DNA of 21,810 nt, taken from NCBI GenBank assembly GCA_016935655.1, contig JAFGQM010000128.1:1-21810 (forward strand), read 5' to 3'. The notes below the pieces were generated by a model, which saw only the letters and a list, made by a program, of their open reading frames with translations, made no database searches and had not been told where the DNA came from. Of this stretch, positions 1 to 7,089 are shown piece by piece (positions within the stretch are counted from its first letter, which is position 1; every line of letters begins with the position of its first letter). This stretch comes from Candidatus Altarchaeota archaeon (GTDB taxonomy: Archaea; Altiarchaeota; Altiarchaeia; JAFGQM01). A program made the position numbers and the translations under genes.

Positions 1-1
1 C

Positions 2-376
2 CCAAGGGGAGTCCTGGAACTGATTCTGCATGCGTCGAGAACCGCATACCCCAATGAATTCGGGGGTTTGCTCAGGGGGGAAGGAACAGATATAAAAGAG
101 GTCATTCTTTTGCCTGGGACCATACAGGGCGACAAGCATGCTATCTTCAGGCTCCACATGCTGCCCATAGATTCAAAGGCCATAGGCGGGGTGCATTCAC
201 ACCCCTCGCGGAACAATAGGCCATCCCAGGCCGATCTGAATTTTTTTAAAAAGGTGGGGAATGTCAATCTGATAGTTGCATATCCCTACCAAGGCATCAC
301 AGACATCCAGGCTTATGACTCCGAAGGCAATGTGATCGGGCTAGTGGTGAAAGAGGGGGAACGGGAGGGCATATAA
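2..376 (+). CDS. JAMM/MPN-domain metalloprotease-like protein (5' end missing)
   Basis: The reading frame is already open at the left edge, so the N-terminus is outside the window; a TTG at 68 lies inside the domain and is not the start. The 124 visible residues carry a full JAMM metal site: a Glu in NEFGGLL near the start, then H-S-H-P with Ser and Asp at the spacing H-x-H-x7-S-x2-D (HSHPSRNNRPSQAD). JAMM enzymes bind zinc and in archaea usually remove ubiquitin-like SAMP modifiers from proteins; whether this one does so is inference. The protein ends soon after the domain, so it is a compact single-domain form. It is followed after 51 bp by the next gene, which has its own TATA box. Family assignment is strong, substrate unknown. 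Confidence 0.88.
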   Translation, partial: PRGVLELILHASRTAYPNEFGGLLRGEGTDIKEVILLPGTIQGDKHAIFRLHMLPIDSKAIGGVHSHPSRNNRPSQADLNFFKKVGNVNLIVAYPYQGITDIQAYDSEGNVIGLVVKEGEREGI

Positions 377-397
377 GGACTGGGAGGTATTATACTA

Positions 398-407
398 TTT
401 TTTATAT
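398..407 (+). promoter_or_regulatory. TATA box of the gene at 428
   Basis: The T-run plus TATAT is centred about 25 nt before the ATG at 428, the spacing expected of a leaderless archaeal transcript. The only SD-like bases (AGGT at 423-426) lie too close to the ATG to act. The 12-nt string TTTTTATATCTT recurs in front of pyrG. Confidence 0.6.
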
Positions 408-427
408 CTTCTCCATTATATTAGGTT

Positions 428-1663
428 ATGGCCAAAGGCTCCAAACCCAAAAAACCTCCAAGGATTTATCTCAAAAAGCCGAGGTTCGTCTCCTGGGAAG
501 AAGCCAGGGGGATGGAACGGATTCCCCGTGGGGTCATAGTAAAGCCAAAAGTCCAAAGTAGGAGCCTAGGCGAGATATCTGTTTCTGTAACCCCCGAAGG
601 AGTGTTCCAGCCTTATTACAGGAAGACCCGGGCTGGTGAGCTTGAACTGGTCAGATATGAGAAACACCCCGATTTGCCCACCGCCATCAGGGCAAACACG
701 CACAAGATGTCCTCGATAAAGGACGATGACCTGAGGTACGTCAGACTGCACAGGACGCTGGGCATGCTGCACGCGGACATATACAAAAACTGGGCAGGGA
801 AAACAGAGGCCGAGAGGGCAGAGACCCTAAGGCAGGTTGAGCGCTTAAGGACACTCATGCAAGGCAGGCAAGTGCTTACAGAATGGAATGCCGTAGACAG
901 AAGAAGGGCCGTGGAGAGGCTCGACAGATTTTTGGAGGACCCGCGTCCAGGTACGCTGCCAAGCACCTTGGTCGGTGTGAACAACGACATCGTCGCCAGG
1001 AGGGGCGATCTCTTCAGGCAGCTGAAATACCTGCCCAGGAGGAAGAGCCTGTTGGTGCAGAAGAAGATAGAGATGGACTGGTCGGCCTTCAGTCTCCTGG
1101 ACCAGATGAGCGAGGTCAGAGGGAGAATGCAGGGTGCAGAAAAACTGCCTAGGGAACAGAAAGAGGCCATGCTGGTGGAGATGAGGAGGATGCGCGATGA
1201 ACTCGGAGGGAGGGTGGAGCCGGAGCTCAAGAAGGATGCCCACCAACACGCTAAAAACGCCGTGGGCCTGCTCTGGAAGAACAAGCTCCCGGAGGCTGTG
1301 GAGCAGCTGCGGGAGGCGAGCAAGGCAATCGCCGTTTCCAATTCCAGATACGCTTGGCTCTACCCGGAGAGACTGGAGCAGGTGGCAAAAAGCAGGGACA
1401 TGGACTTCAGAAGGAAGGTGGCTGGGAACCAGGCCACACTCTATCGCGATAATCTGGAGTATTGGCTGTCTGAATCCTCGCACGAGCCACTTAGGGAAAG
1501 CCACATAGTAGAACACCTGGAGCTCATAGGCGAAATCCTACCCAACACCCACTTTGAAGCAGTCATGAAACGAGCTGCCCAGTTGCTGCGGCAGAGAAGA
1601 TTAAAGATGGCGCAACAGGTCCTCAGCGGGGCAGTGGAACACAAGTTGTATGGGGGCGGTTAG
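428..1663 (+). CDS. Unrecognised basic, mostly helical protein
   Basis: A 411-residue protein I do not recognise. The first ~45 residues are rich in Lys, Arg and Pro (MAKGSKPKKPPRIYLKKPRF), followed by a short strand-like stretch to about residue 85. The rest is strongly charged and Arg/Leu/Glu-rich with heptad-like patterns typical of long helices or coiled coil. There is no signal peptide, membrane segment, cysteine cluster or nucleotide-binding motif. The basic N-terminus suggests nucleic-acid or ribosome contact, which is only inference. The ATG is supported by a TATA box at leaderless distance. Two long antisense frames inside it are shadows. It converges with the small membrane protein downstream, leaving only 24 bp between their stops. 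Confidence 0.8.
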   Translation: MAKGSKPKKPPRIYLKKPRFVSWEEARGMERIPRGVIVKPKVQSRSLGEISVSVTPEGVFQPYYRKTRAGELELVRYEKHPDLPTAIRANTHKMSSIKDDDLRYVRLHRTLGMLHADIYKNWAGKTEAERAETLRQVERLRTLMQGRQVLTEWNAVDRRRAVERLDRFLEDPRPGTLPSTLVGVNNDIVARRGDLFRQLKYLPRRKSLLVQKKIEMDWSAFSLLDQMSEVRGRMQGAEKLPREQKEAMLVEMRRMRDELGGRVEPELKKDAHQHAKNAVGLLWKNKLPEAVEQLREASKAIAVSNSRYAWLYPERLEQVAKSRDMDFRRKVAGNQATLYRDNLEYWLSESSHEPLRESHIVEHLELIGEILPNTHFEAVMKRAAQLLRQRRLKMAQQVLSGAVEHKLYGGG

Positions 1664-1687
1664 TGTGTGGAAGAGTCTAGATTAAAC

Positions 1688-1975
1688 CTATGCTTTCCTT
1701 TTAGATTTTTTACATCTTAGGGATGCAGACAGAAGTTCCAGTAGGACGGGGTCATAAACTATCCCAAATAAAAAGCTGAAAAAGACCAGTATCAAAACGC
1801 CTAAAAACTCAAGGTTCATGACGGCCAGGACTATCTGGTAGGTGAATGGTAGAGCATCTCTATTAGCCTCTATAAACGCCCGGTTGAGATGGTAGTTCAC
1901 TAAGGAGAGGCCGTATAGCACCAACGCTACAAACAGTACGAAAATTAGCTCTTTTACTATCCTTCTTTTGTGCAT
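1688..1975 (-). CDS. Small two-helix membrane protein
   Basis: About 95 residues with a basic N-terminus (MHKRRIVKEL), one hydrophobic helix, a short polar loop with YHLNRAFIEANRD, a second hydrophobic helix and a Lys/Arg-rich tail. The basic ends point to both termini lying in the cytoplasm. No family is recognised. The frame also has ATGs at 1999 and 1990. I prefer 1975 because a T-rich TATA-like box (1998-2007) lies 28 nt upstream, as for other leaderless genes here, and no SD precedes any of the three. It lies directly behind the tRNA-Met gene on the same strand. Confidence 0.6.
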   Translation of the reverse strand: MHKRRIVKELIFVLFVALVLYGLSLVNYHLNRAFIEANRDALPFTYQIVLAVMNLEFLGVLILVFFSFLFGIVYDPVLLELLSASLRCKKSKRKA

Positions 1976-1997
1976 TTTAGATGTATTCATGGAGGGC

Positions 1998-2007
1998 ATA
2001 AAAATAA
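1998..2007 (-). promoter_or_regulatory. TATA-like box between tRNA-Met and the small membrane protein
   Basis: TTATTTTTAT on the minus strand starts 3 nt after the tRNA 3' end. It is 28 nt before the ATG at 1975 and could also serve as the T-rich terminator of the tRNA. Confidence 0.4.
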
Positions 2008-2009
2008 CA

Positions 2010-2112
2010 TGCCGAGGACGGGACTTGAACCCGCGACTTCTACGTGTCTTAGAGCGCTGAACAATCAGAAACCTTATGAGCGTAGCGCTCTGACCAACTG
2101 AGCTACCTCGGC
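2010..2112 (-). tRNA. tRNA-Met (CAT), elongator type, with intron
   Basis: The minus strand folds as a full cloverleaf. The 7-bp acceptor stem is GCCGAGG/CCTCGGC with discriminator A; the D-arm is GCTC/GAGC, the anticodon stem CTACG/CGTAG, and the T-arm GCGGG-TTCAAGT-CCCGT with one G-T pair. The loop reads CTCATAA with the anticodon CAT at 2076-2078, interrupted by an intron. CCA is not encoded. The general form matches archaeal elongator tRNA-Met, where an intron after position 37 is common. A tRNA-Ile2 whose CAT wobble base is modified by TiaS is the alternative and is less likely. The initiator is excluded because the anticodon stem lacks its three consecutive G-C pairs. Confidence 0.93.
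2046..2074 (-). other. tRNA-Met intron (29 nt, position 37/38)
   Basis: The insertion separates loop base A37 (2075) from A38 (2045), the canonical archaeal site cut by the splicing endonuclease at a bulge-helix-bulge. Removing it restores a 7-nt loop closed by CTACG/CGTAG. The central helix I can draw is imperfect, so the exact cut could be shifted by one base because A occurs at both sites. Confidence 0.85.
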
Positions 2113-2134
2113 GTGAATGAAACCGATGCCTTAG

Positions 2135-2161
2135 GCCGAGGGTACGGCAGTGTACCCCGGC
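2135..2161 (-). other. GC-rich hairpin upstream of tRNA-Met
   Basis: In the 91-bp gap between the flippase-like gene and tRNA-Met, GCCG-GGGTAC pairs with GTACCC-(T)-CGGC around a 6-nt loop: ten base pairs with one bulged T. No TATA box is at the usual distance from the tRNA, so this hairpin probably lies in the 5' leader of the precursor. Its 3' arm contains CCTCGGC, identical to the tRNA's own 3' acceptor strand. Confidence 0.55.
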
Positions 2162-2203
2162 AAAAGCGCTTAATTAGTAGTTTAAGGAATAAGAAATTGA
2201 TGT

Positions 2204-3214
2204 TTATTTTACGCCGTGTTTTAAACCCACAAATCCGCCGACTAGGTTGGTGGTCCAGACGAAGACCAGACGATAGAGGAAGACCGATGCTATCGCTATG
2301 TTGCCGTCGACGCTGAAGATTTGGGTCAGGATGCCTGCGGAGGAGGCCTCATACACGCCAAGGCCGGAGGGTATGAATGCCAAGAGGCCGGATACCGAGG
2401 CGATTATGTGGACGAAAAGTACTGCAAGGAACGGCAGCTGGATCCCAAAACCCAGTAAAATCGAGTAGAGTGTGAGCGCATGACAAAGCTGGGGTATGAA
2501 GAAGGCTATCACGCTCACGAATATGTGTACCTTGTTCCTTAAGACCAGCTCCAGGGAAGAATAGGATTTATCAAACTCCGATCTGAAGACGCATATGTCG
2601 TAGGTTATCTTACGTTTCTTGAACTTATTGTAGACCTTATTGTAGAAGAAGACTATCTTGCAGACTATCTTTTCCACAAGATCCTTCTTGGTTATCAGCA
2701 GCAGCCAGCCTATGGTCAAAAGGGCGAAGAGGACGACTATAAAGGCCGATATAGCGATCAGTGTCGAGGGTATGGATATCGAATAGTTTATTATCAGAAG
2801 TGCGAGTGCAGAGAATATTGTTGCGGATATACCCCAAGCCGAGACATAAAGGCCTATGGCCGCTAAGGATTTGGTGTACGAGATGTTATAGAATTTATTC
2901 AAAAAATATGCCATGCTAGCCTCGCCCGCAGGCGTTATGGTTGGGACTATATTATCCAGGAAGGAGCCGAATATCCATGCCCTTGCGACAACAAAAACCC
3001 TGGGTTTCAGTCTTACGCAGATAAGCGACCTATAAAGGACCCAGACTCCGGCAATGACCGCGCATATATAAAACAGGTAGCCTGTGAAGAAATGGCGTAG
3101 TGATATCTTGCTTATTGTGTTTGGCAAATCGCCACCGAGGAGGGATGTAATGAAATATATGCCGACAATCCATAGGACAAAAACCAGGAGGGTAAATGTA
3201 TATTTTCTCGACAT
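2204..3214 (-). CDS. UPF0104/flippase-like integral membrane protein
   Basis: A 336-residue polytopic membrane protein with about eight hydrophobic helices. It has the hallmarks of the lysylphosphatidylglycerol-synthase-membrane-domain/UPF0104 family: a TPAGEASMAYFL segment near residue 100 and LAFIPSGLGVYEASSAG near residue 285. Archaeal members such as AglD-linked proteins are thought to move or modify lipid-linked sugars; the substrate here is unknown. The open frame runs 27 codons further upstream, but that extension is translated tRNA-Ala (AWMRPRVQIPAG), so the ATG at 3214 is the start. It is supported by a TATA box about 30 nt before it. Tyr/Lys/Ile-rich cytoplasmic loops separate the two halves. 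Confidence 0.82.
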   Translation of the reverse strand: MSRKYTFTLLVFVLWIVGIYFITSLLGGDLPNTISKISLRHFFTGYLFYICAVIAGVWVLYRSLICVRLKPRVFVVARAWIFGSFLDNIVPTITPAGEASMAYFLNKFYNISYTKSLAAIGLYVSAWGISATIFSALALLIINYSISIPSTLIAISAFIVVLFALLTIGWLLLITKKDLVEKIVCKIVFFYNKVYNKFKKRKITYDICVFRSEFDKSYSSLELVLRNKVHIFVSVIAFFIPQLCHALTLYSILLGFGIQLPFLAVLFVHIIASVSGLLAFIPSGLGVYEASSAGILTQIFSVDGNIAIASVFLYRLVFVWTTNLVGGFVGLKHGVK

Positions 3215-3240
3215 TTTTTGTAGGTAGTAAAGAATTCCAA

Positions 3241-3249
3241 AAATAAAAG
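3241..3249 (-). promoter_or_regulatory. TATA box of the UPF0104 gene
   Basis: CTTTTATTT on the minus strand lies about 30 nt before the ATG at 3214 and directly behind the tRNA-Ala 3' end. The same nonamer precedes acdB at the same distance. No SD is present, so a leaderless mRNA is likely. The T-rich stretch may also end tRNA transcription. Confidence 0.55.
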
Positions 3250-3253
3250 CTAG

Positions 3254-3327
3254 TGGACCGGCCGGGATTTGAACCCGGGGCCTCATCCATGCCAAGGATG
3301 CGATCTACCAGGCTGATCTACCGGCCC
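3254..3327 (-). tRNA. tRNA-Ala (GGC)
   Basis: An intron-free cloverleaf: acceptor GGGCCGG/CCGGTCC, D-stem GATC/GATC, anticodon stem CATCC/GGATG with loop TTGGCAT, and T-arm CCGGG-TTCAAAT-CCCGG. The anticodon GGC is at 3291-3293. The third acceptor pair is G3-U70, the alanine identity element. CCA is not encoded. Confidence 0.97.
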
Positions 3328-3353
3328 AACGGCCAATAATTAGAAACAGGGGG

Positions 3354-3360
3354 AATAAAA
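3354..3360 (-). promoter_or_regulatory. TATA box of tRNA-Ala
   Basis: TTTTATT on the minus strand ends 27 nt before the first base of the mature tRNA, just past the acdA stop codon. This suggests tRNA-Ala has its own promoter and a very short 5' leader. Confidence 0.5.
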
Positions 3361-3364
3361 CCCG

Positions 3365-4759
3365 CTACTGGTGATGCGGAGCTACATAATTCACATCCTC
3401 AGACCTCTCGACCAAACATCGAAGGGCTTTTGCAGCACGTTCAGGATAGTCAAATGTGGGGATGCCATACTTTTCCAAAGCTTTCTTGTGCGTCTGTGTA
3501 TAGCTGCCACCCAGACATACCACAATGATGGGCTTTTCCTGTCTTATAAATTTCTCTGAGATGATCTCGACTATGTCCGAAGTCAGTGTCGGTACCTGGA
3601 AAAGGATGTTTATAAGTATTATGTCCACGTTGGGGTCTTTCAAGGCGGCGTCTATAGCAGCAGCGTACCTGGCAGTGTCCGCATCACCTGTCAGGTCTAT
3701 GGGGTTCCTTATGACGACGTATTCTGGCATCATGCTCTTGAGGCTTTTTACGGTTTCTTTGCTCAATTCCGCCAATTCCAGGCCCTCTTTCTCTATGGCG
3801 TCGGTGCTCAGTATCCCCAGGCCGCCGCCGTTGGTTATTGTCAAGACCCTTCTTCCTTTTGGTAGGGGCACTTCTATCAACGTCCTAGAGAAATCCAGGG
3901 CCTCCTCCAGGTCGTAAGCCTGTATTATACCGCACTGCCTGAATACGGCTTCATAAATCTTGGGCGATCCGGCCAGTGAAGCCGTATGACTAGAGACGGC
4001 TTCGCCACCGGCCTTTGTAGTCCCCCCCTTGATTGCTATGATGGGTTTCTTGCTCGAGACCTTGCTGGCAATCTTAATGAATGTCGGGCCGTCCCTCTCC
4101 ACACCTTCCAGATAGGCACAGATTAGGGCAGTCTTCTTGTCATCGCCAAGGAAGTCGATAAGGTCTGTTTCGTCCACATCACAGGCGTTCCCATAAGAGA
4201 CGAACTTCGAAAAACCATAACCGTGCATATTGGCCCAGTCCAACATCGCGCCTCCTAAGGCGCCGCTTTGTGATATGAGTGATATCCTGCCTTTCGGTGG
4301 CCTGCCAAGCCTATATGATGGCAAAAAAAGCGAGTCGACATTAGTATAAGCGTCAAAAACGCCAATGCAATTCGGCCCGATAACCCTGATTCCTGCGCTC
4401 TCGGCTATTCTAGTAATTTGGTCCTCCAAGTCCTTTCTCCCGACCTCCGCAAAACCACCACTCACTATGACGACTGCTTTCACCTCCTTCTTCGCGCATT
4501 CCTTCATGACCCCCGGGACAAGCTCTGCGTGAATCGATATTATCACTAGATCTATAGTCCCTGGAACGTCCAACAGGCTCTTGTAGCATTTCAAGTCCAG
4601 GATAGTGTCGGTGTTTGGGTTGACCGGGTATATCCTCCCGTTGAAGCCCTGTACGAAGTTCCTCAGTATGACATGCCCTATCTTCTTTGTATTCCTGCTC
4701 GCGCCTATTATCGCGACACTCTTCGGCTCAAAAAAATATTTCAGGTTTTTTGTAGTCAT
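3365..4759 (-). CDS. acdA: ADP-forming acetyl-CoA synthetase, alpha subunit
   Basis: A 464-residue CoA-binding and ligase subunit of ADP-forming acyl-CoA synthetase, which converts acetyl-CoA, ADP and phosphate to acetate, ATP and CoA. The N-terminal Rossmann CoA-binding domain has SVAIIGASRNTKKIG and, around residue 127, VIGPNCIGVFD. The succinyl-CoA-synthetase-like ligase domains follow, with SQSGALGGAMLDW and the phosphohistidine loop SSHTASLAGS carrying His258, which matches the catalytic His of studied enzymes. The length is normal for the separate alpha subunit of Pyrococcus-type enzymes. It starts one base after the beta-subunit stop, so the two are co-translated. The acyl substrate (acetate or branched/aryl acids) cannot be told from sequence. 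Confidence 0.94.
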   Translation of the reverse strand: MTTKNLKYFFEPKSVAIIGASRNTKKIGHVILRNFVQGFNGRIYPVNPNTDTILDLKCYKSLLDVPGTIDLVIISIHAELVPGVMKECAKKEVKAVVIVSGGFAEVGRKDLEDQITRIAESAGIRVIGPNCIGVFDAYTNVDSLFLPSYRLGRPPKGRISLISQSGALGGAMLDWANMHGYGFSKFVSYGNACDVDETDLIDFLGDDKKTALICAYLEGVERDGPTFIKIASKVSSKKPIIAIKGGTTKAGGEAVSSHTASLAGSPKIYEAVFRQCGIIQAYDLEEALDFSRTLIEVPLPKGRRVLTITNGGGLGILSTDAIEKEGLELAELSKETVKSLKSMMPEYVVIRNPIDLTGDADTARYAAAIDAALKDPNVDIILINILFQVPTLTSDIVEIISEKFIRQEKPIIVVCLGGSYTQTHKKALEKYGIPTFDYPERAAKALRCLVERSEDVNYVAPHHQ

Positions 4760-4760
4760 C

Positions 4761-5417
4761 TTATTTCTCTAGGACAACCCTCGCATCGGCTCCTATTATG
4801 CCCTTGCAGCCGGCGAACATGGGGTTTAAATCAAGCTCCATCAACCTCTTTTCCTTAATCATCATATTAGAAACTTTAAGTAGAACATCAACTATGGCTT
4901 CTATATTTGCCGCTTTCCTGCCTCTGAAACCTGTCAGCATGGGATAAGCTTTTAGCTCACTCAGCATCTCCAGTGCGTCCTTCTTTGTTATCGGGCAGAC
5001 CCTTACTGAGACATCGCCCAATACCTCTACAAGGACGCCACCCAGGCCGAACATTATCACAGGGCCAAACTGCGGATCTCTCTTACCGCCTACGATTACC
5101 TCATAACCCTCCTCCTGGCGCTGTATCTGCATGCCCTTTATCTCGGCCTTCGGAAAGACTGACTTTACTGAATGCTCGATCTTCTTATATGCCTCTATCA
5201 CCTCATAATCATCGTCTATCCAGACCCTGACGCCATGGACGTCGGTCTTGTGCACTGCCTGGGGTGAGACGACCTTCATGACCACCGGATAGCCTAGCCT
5301 GTTGGCAATCTCAACTGCCTGGTCCTCGCTCTTGGCCACACCGCTGGGGGAGAACCTTATGCCGTGGGCCTCCACAAACTTCTGGGATTCTACAACGTCC
5401 AATACTCGGCTCACCAT
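4761..5417 (-). CDS. acdB: ADP-forming acetyl-CoA synthetase, beta subunit (ATP-grasp)
   Basis: A 218-residue ATP-grasp subunit that completes the ADP-forming synthetase with AcdA. Visible motifs are GYPVVMKVVSP (nucleotide-binding lysine), HKTDVHGV with His56 at the position of the second phosphorylated histidine known in this family, FGPVIMFGLGGVLVEVLGD, and the C-terminal MELDLNPMF. Size and order fit the stand-alone beta subunit. It is the first gene of the pair: a TATA box lies about 29 nt upstream of the ATG and there is no SD, so a leaderless acdB-acdA transcript is likely. The VIT1 gene ends 45 bp upstream on the same strand, so read-through from the pyr cluster is also possible. Confidence 0.93.
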   Translation of the reverse strand: MVSRVLDVVESQKFVEAHGIRFSPSGVAKSEDQAVEIANRLGYPVVMKVVSPQAVHKTDVHGVRVWIDDDYEVIEAYKKIEHSVKSVFPKAEIKGMQIQRQEEGYEVIVGGKRDPQFGPVIMFGLGGVLVEVLGDVSVRVCPITKKDALEMLSELKAYPMLTGFRGRKAANIEAIVDVLLKVSNMMIKEKRLMELDLNPMFAGCKGIIGADARVVLEK

Positions 5418-5440
5418 GATAGGGTTAATTTCAAATTCCC

Positions 5441-5450
5441 GAAATAAAAG
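5441..5450 (-). promoter_or_regulatory. TATA box of acdBA
   Basis: CTTTTATTTC on the minus strand is centred about 29 nt before the acdB ATG. Its first nine bases equal the box before the UPF0104 gene. Confidence 0.55.
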
Positions 5451-5462
5451 ATTGAATGGCCA

Positions 5463-6002
5463 TCATCTGAAGAAAAATTCCAGAGAACTGGCTATAATGG
5501 CGGTTATCAGACCAAAAAGAGCCAGCTTAGAGCCCGATATCAATATGTTTTCCTTGGACAGCTTGCCTAGGTACACGCCCAAGACAAAAAGAAGAAGCAG
5601 GGTTACCGCAACAGACAGGAGTATTGCGGTCTCTAGATCTACCAACCTGCCGACCAGCAAAAATGGTGCAATCGGAACTGTAGAGCCGATGAATGTGAAA
5701 AGGCCGTCCAAAGCGCCCCCCTGGAGTATCCTATTTTTTTGATTGGTGTATATCTTGGTGTCCTTGAGTCGGACATCGGAACCCACTAGGTCTTCCTCGG
5801 TCTTTTTTAGGTCGGCCATGATGGCCGCCCGCTCGGCAGTTAGGGCACCGAAGACATTAGAGAGGCAGTTTGCTATACCGCCGCCTAGGCCAGCTGCTAT
5901 AATGACTTTCACATCCCCTCCCACAGCGGCTCCTAGAACAACACCTAGGATAGACAAGGAACCGTCGATTAGTCCTCTTGATACGTATCTGACGGAAGGC
6001 AT
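5463..6002 (-). CDS. VIT1/CCC1-family membrane transporter
   Basis: A 179-residue membrane protein opening with RYVSRGLIDGSLSILGVVLGAA, the typical first helix of the VIT1/CCC1 family. Plant and yeast members carry Fe2+/Mn2+ into vacuoles, and prokaryotic ones are presumed to export iron or manganese. Helix 2 (GLGGGIANCLSNVFGALTAERA) is followed by a charged cytoplasmic segment (residues ~62-95) that holds metal-binding acidic residues in known members. Two or three C-terminal helices then end in SSLEFFFR. It starts 6 nt after the DUF211 stop, so the two are co-transcribed. The metal substrate is inferred. Confidence 0.82.
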   Translation of the reverse strand: MPSVRYVSRGLIDGSLSILGVVLGAAVGGDVKVIIAAGLGGGIANCLSNVFGALTAERAAIMADLKKTEEDLVGSDVRLKDTKIYTNQKNRILQGGALDGLFTFIGSTVPIAPFLLVGRLVDLETAILLSVAVTLLLLFVLGVYLGKLSKENILISGSKLALFGLITAIIASSLEFFFR

Positions 6003-6008
6003 TTGTTT

Positions 6009-6296
6009 CTAGTCCTGCGGGGTGTCAACATCCTCCACTATCAATTTGCCGGCGACGACATTGTCTATGCTGTGGATTGAGCCGCCATGAGACTTGATTA
6101 CCCTCTCAACGTCTTTGAACGATATGTCGGCGCCCTCCAGGGTTATCTTTATGTTTGTGACGTTCTTGTCAATCTCGTTCACTAAGGAATTGACCCCTTC
6201 TGTCAAACCAAGGTCGGCTATTTCCTGCGTCAGTTTTATGACCTCGGTGGTATTCGGGATGACAACATCTAAAACCAGTCTTCTTATTTTTGCCAT
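6009..6296 (-). CDS. DUF211 family protein
   Basis: A 95-residue protein that matches the archaeal DUF211 family: MAKIRRLVLDVVIPNTTEVIKL at the start, then the VNSLVNEIDKNVTNIKITLEG core and a C-terminal GGSIHSIDNVVAGK segment. These are small ferredoxin-like-fold proteins of unknown role that often lie beside membrane transporters. Here it immediately precedes the VIT1 gene, which suggests a regulatory or metal-related partnership (inference). It follows pyrK by 22 bp. That gap contains GTATATAAAA, too close to the ATG to be its TATA box, and no SD is seen, so how translation starts is unclear. Confidence 0.87.
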   Translation of the reverse strand: MAKIRRLVLDVVIPNTTEVIKLTQEIADLGLTEGVNSLVNEIDKNVTNIKITLEGADISFKDVERVIKSHGGSIHSIDNVVAGKLIVEDVDTPQD

Positions 6297-6318
6297 GGTG
6301 TTTTATATACTTTTTAGA

Positions 6319-7089
6319 TTAAAATCTGATCTTTGAGCCGCTCTTGTCCCTGGTGTAGACACCAAACTCGCCCTTCCCTAGCTCGTCCGACCAGAAGACT
6401 GGGCCGTCCTTGCATACCATCAGGCCCTTCGGGTCAATGCAGCAAGAGCCGCAAATGCCTATCCCGCATTTCATGTATCGCTCCATGCTCAGTTGGCAGG
6501 GTATTTTAAGCTTGGTCGCAATATCGACCACCGCCTTCATCATGGCCTCCGGCCCGCAGGTAAGTATCTGGTCGCAACCTGTCCCGATGACCTTCTCCAG
6601 TAGGTCACAGGCGAAACAATGCTCGCCAAACGAGCCGTCGTCCGTTGTATAAAAGGTCTTTGCGCCGGATTTTTTGAGCCTGTCCTGCAGGATGAGTTTG
6701 TCTTTGCTCTTGACCCCGAATATGAGGGTCTTTTTGGTTTTTTTATCCTCGATTATCGGCATCAACGGTGCTATCCCGAGGCCGCCGGCGACTATGCAAA
6801 CCTTCTTCCCCCTCATGTCCCATCCCCTGCCATAGGGGCCTCTCACACCTATTTTGTCGCCCTTGCCCAATGAGGCGAGTTTCTGGGTGAAGTTGCCCTT
6901 GATCTCGAACGTTATCTCCGCTTCCTTGCCTATCTTGCTCAAGCCGAACGGCTTCTCGTCTACGTTGGGTATCCACAACATGACAAACTGGCCCGGGACG
7001 GCGTCAATTTTCTTGGCAAGCCTCAGCGTGGCTGTATGCTTACTCTCTTTCTTCATCTCCAGTATCTCCACGACTTCCGGCCTATCCAT
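6319..7089 (-). CDS. pyrK: Dihydroorotate dehydrogenase electron-transfer subunit PyrK
   Basis: A 256-residue FAD/[2Fe-2S] protein that passes electrons from PyrD-bound FMN to NAD. The N-terminal ferredoxin-reductase-like barrel has VPGQFVMLWIP and GVRGPYGRGW. The NAD-binding half has VCIVAGGLGIAPLMPII and LTCGPEAMM. The C-terminus has the cluster ligands C208-x4-C213-x2-C216-x9-C226. The frame can start at a GTG (7098), but the ATG at 7089 has GAGGGG at 8-nt spacing, so I use it. It overlaps the end of pyrD by 8 bp, which implies translational coupling. Presence of PyrK marks the dehydrogenase as the NAD-linked class 1B type. Confidence 0.92.
   Translation of the reverse strand: MDRPEVVEILEMKKESKHTATLRLAKKIDAVPGQFVMLWIPNVDEKPFGLSKIGKEAEITFEIKGNFTQKLASLGKGDKIGVRGPYGRGWDMRGKKVCIVAGGLGIAPLMPIIEDKKTKKTLIFGVKSKDKLILQDRLKKSGAKTFYTTDDGSFGEHCFACDLLEKVIGTGCDQILTCGPEAMMKAVVDIATKLKIPCQLSMERYMKCGIGICGSCCIDPKGLMVCKDGPVFWSDELGKGEFGVYTRDKSGSKIRF

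Noticed and set aside
616..1516. Long antisense frames (241 and 223 codons) inside the gene at 428
   Set aside because: They mirror the sense frame of a gene with clear promoter and start; their Ser/Leu/Cys-rich products look like complementary-strand artefacts.
3215..3295. 27-residue N-terminal extension of the UPF0104 protein
   Set aside because: It is translated tRNA-Ala sequence (AWMRPRVQIPAG); the true start is the ATG at 3214.
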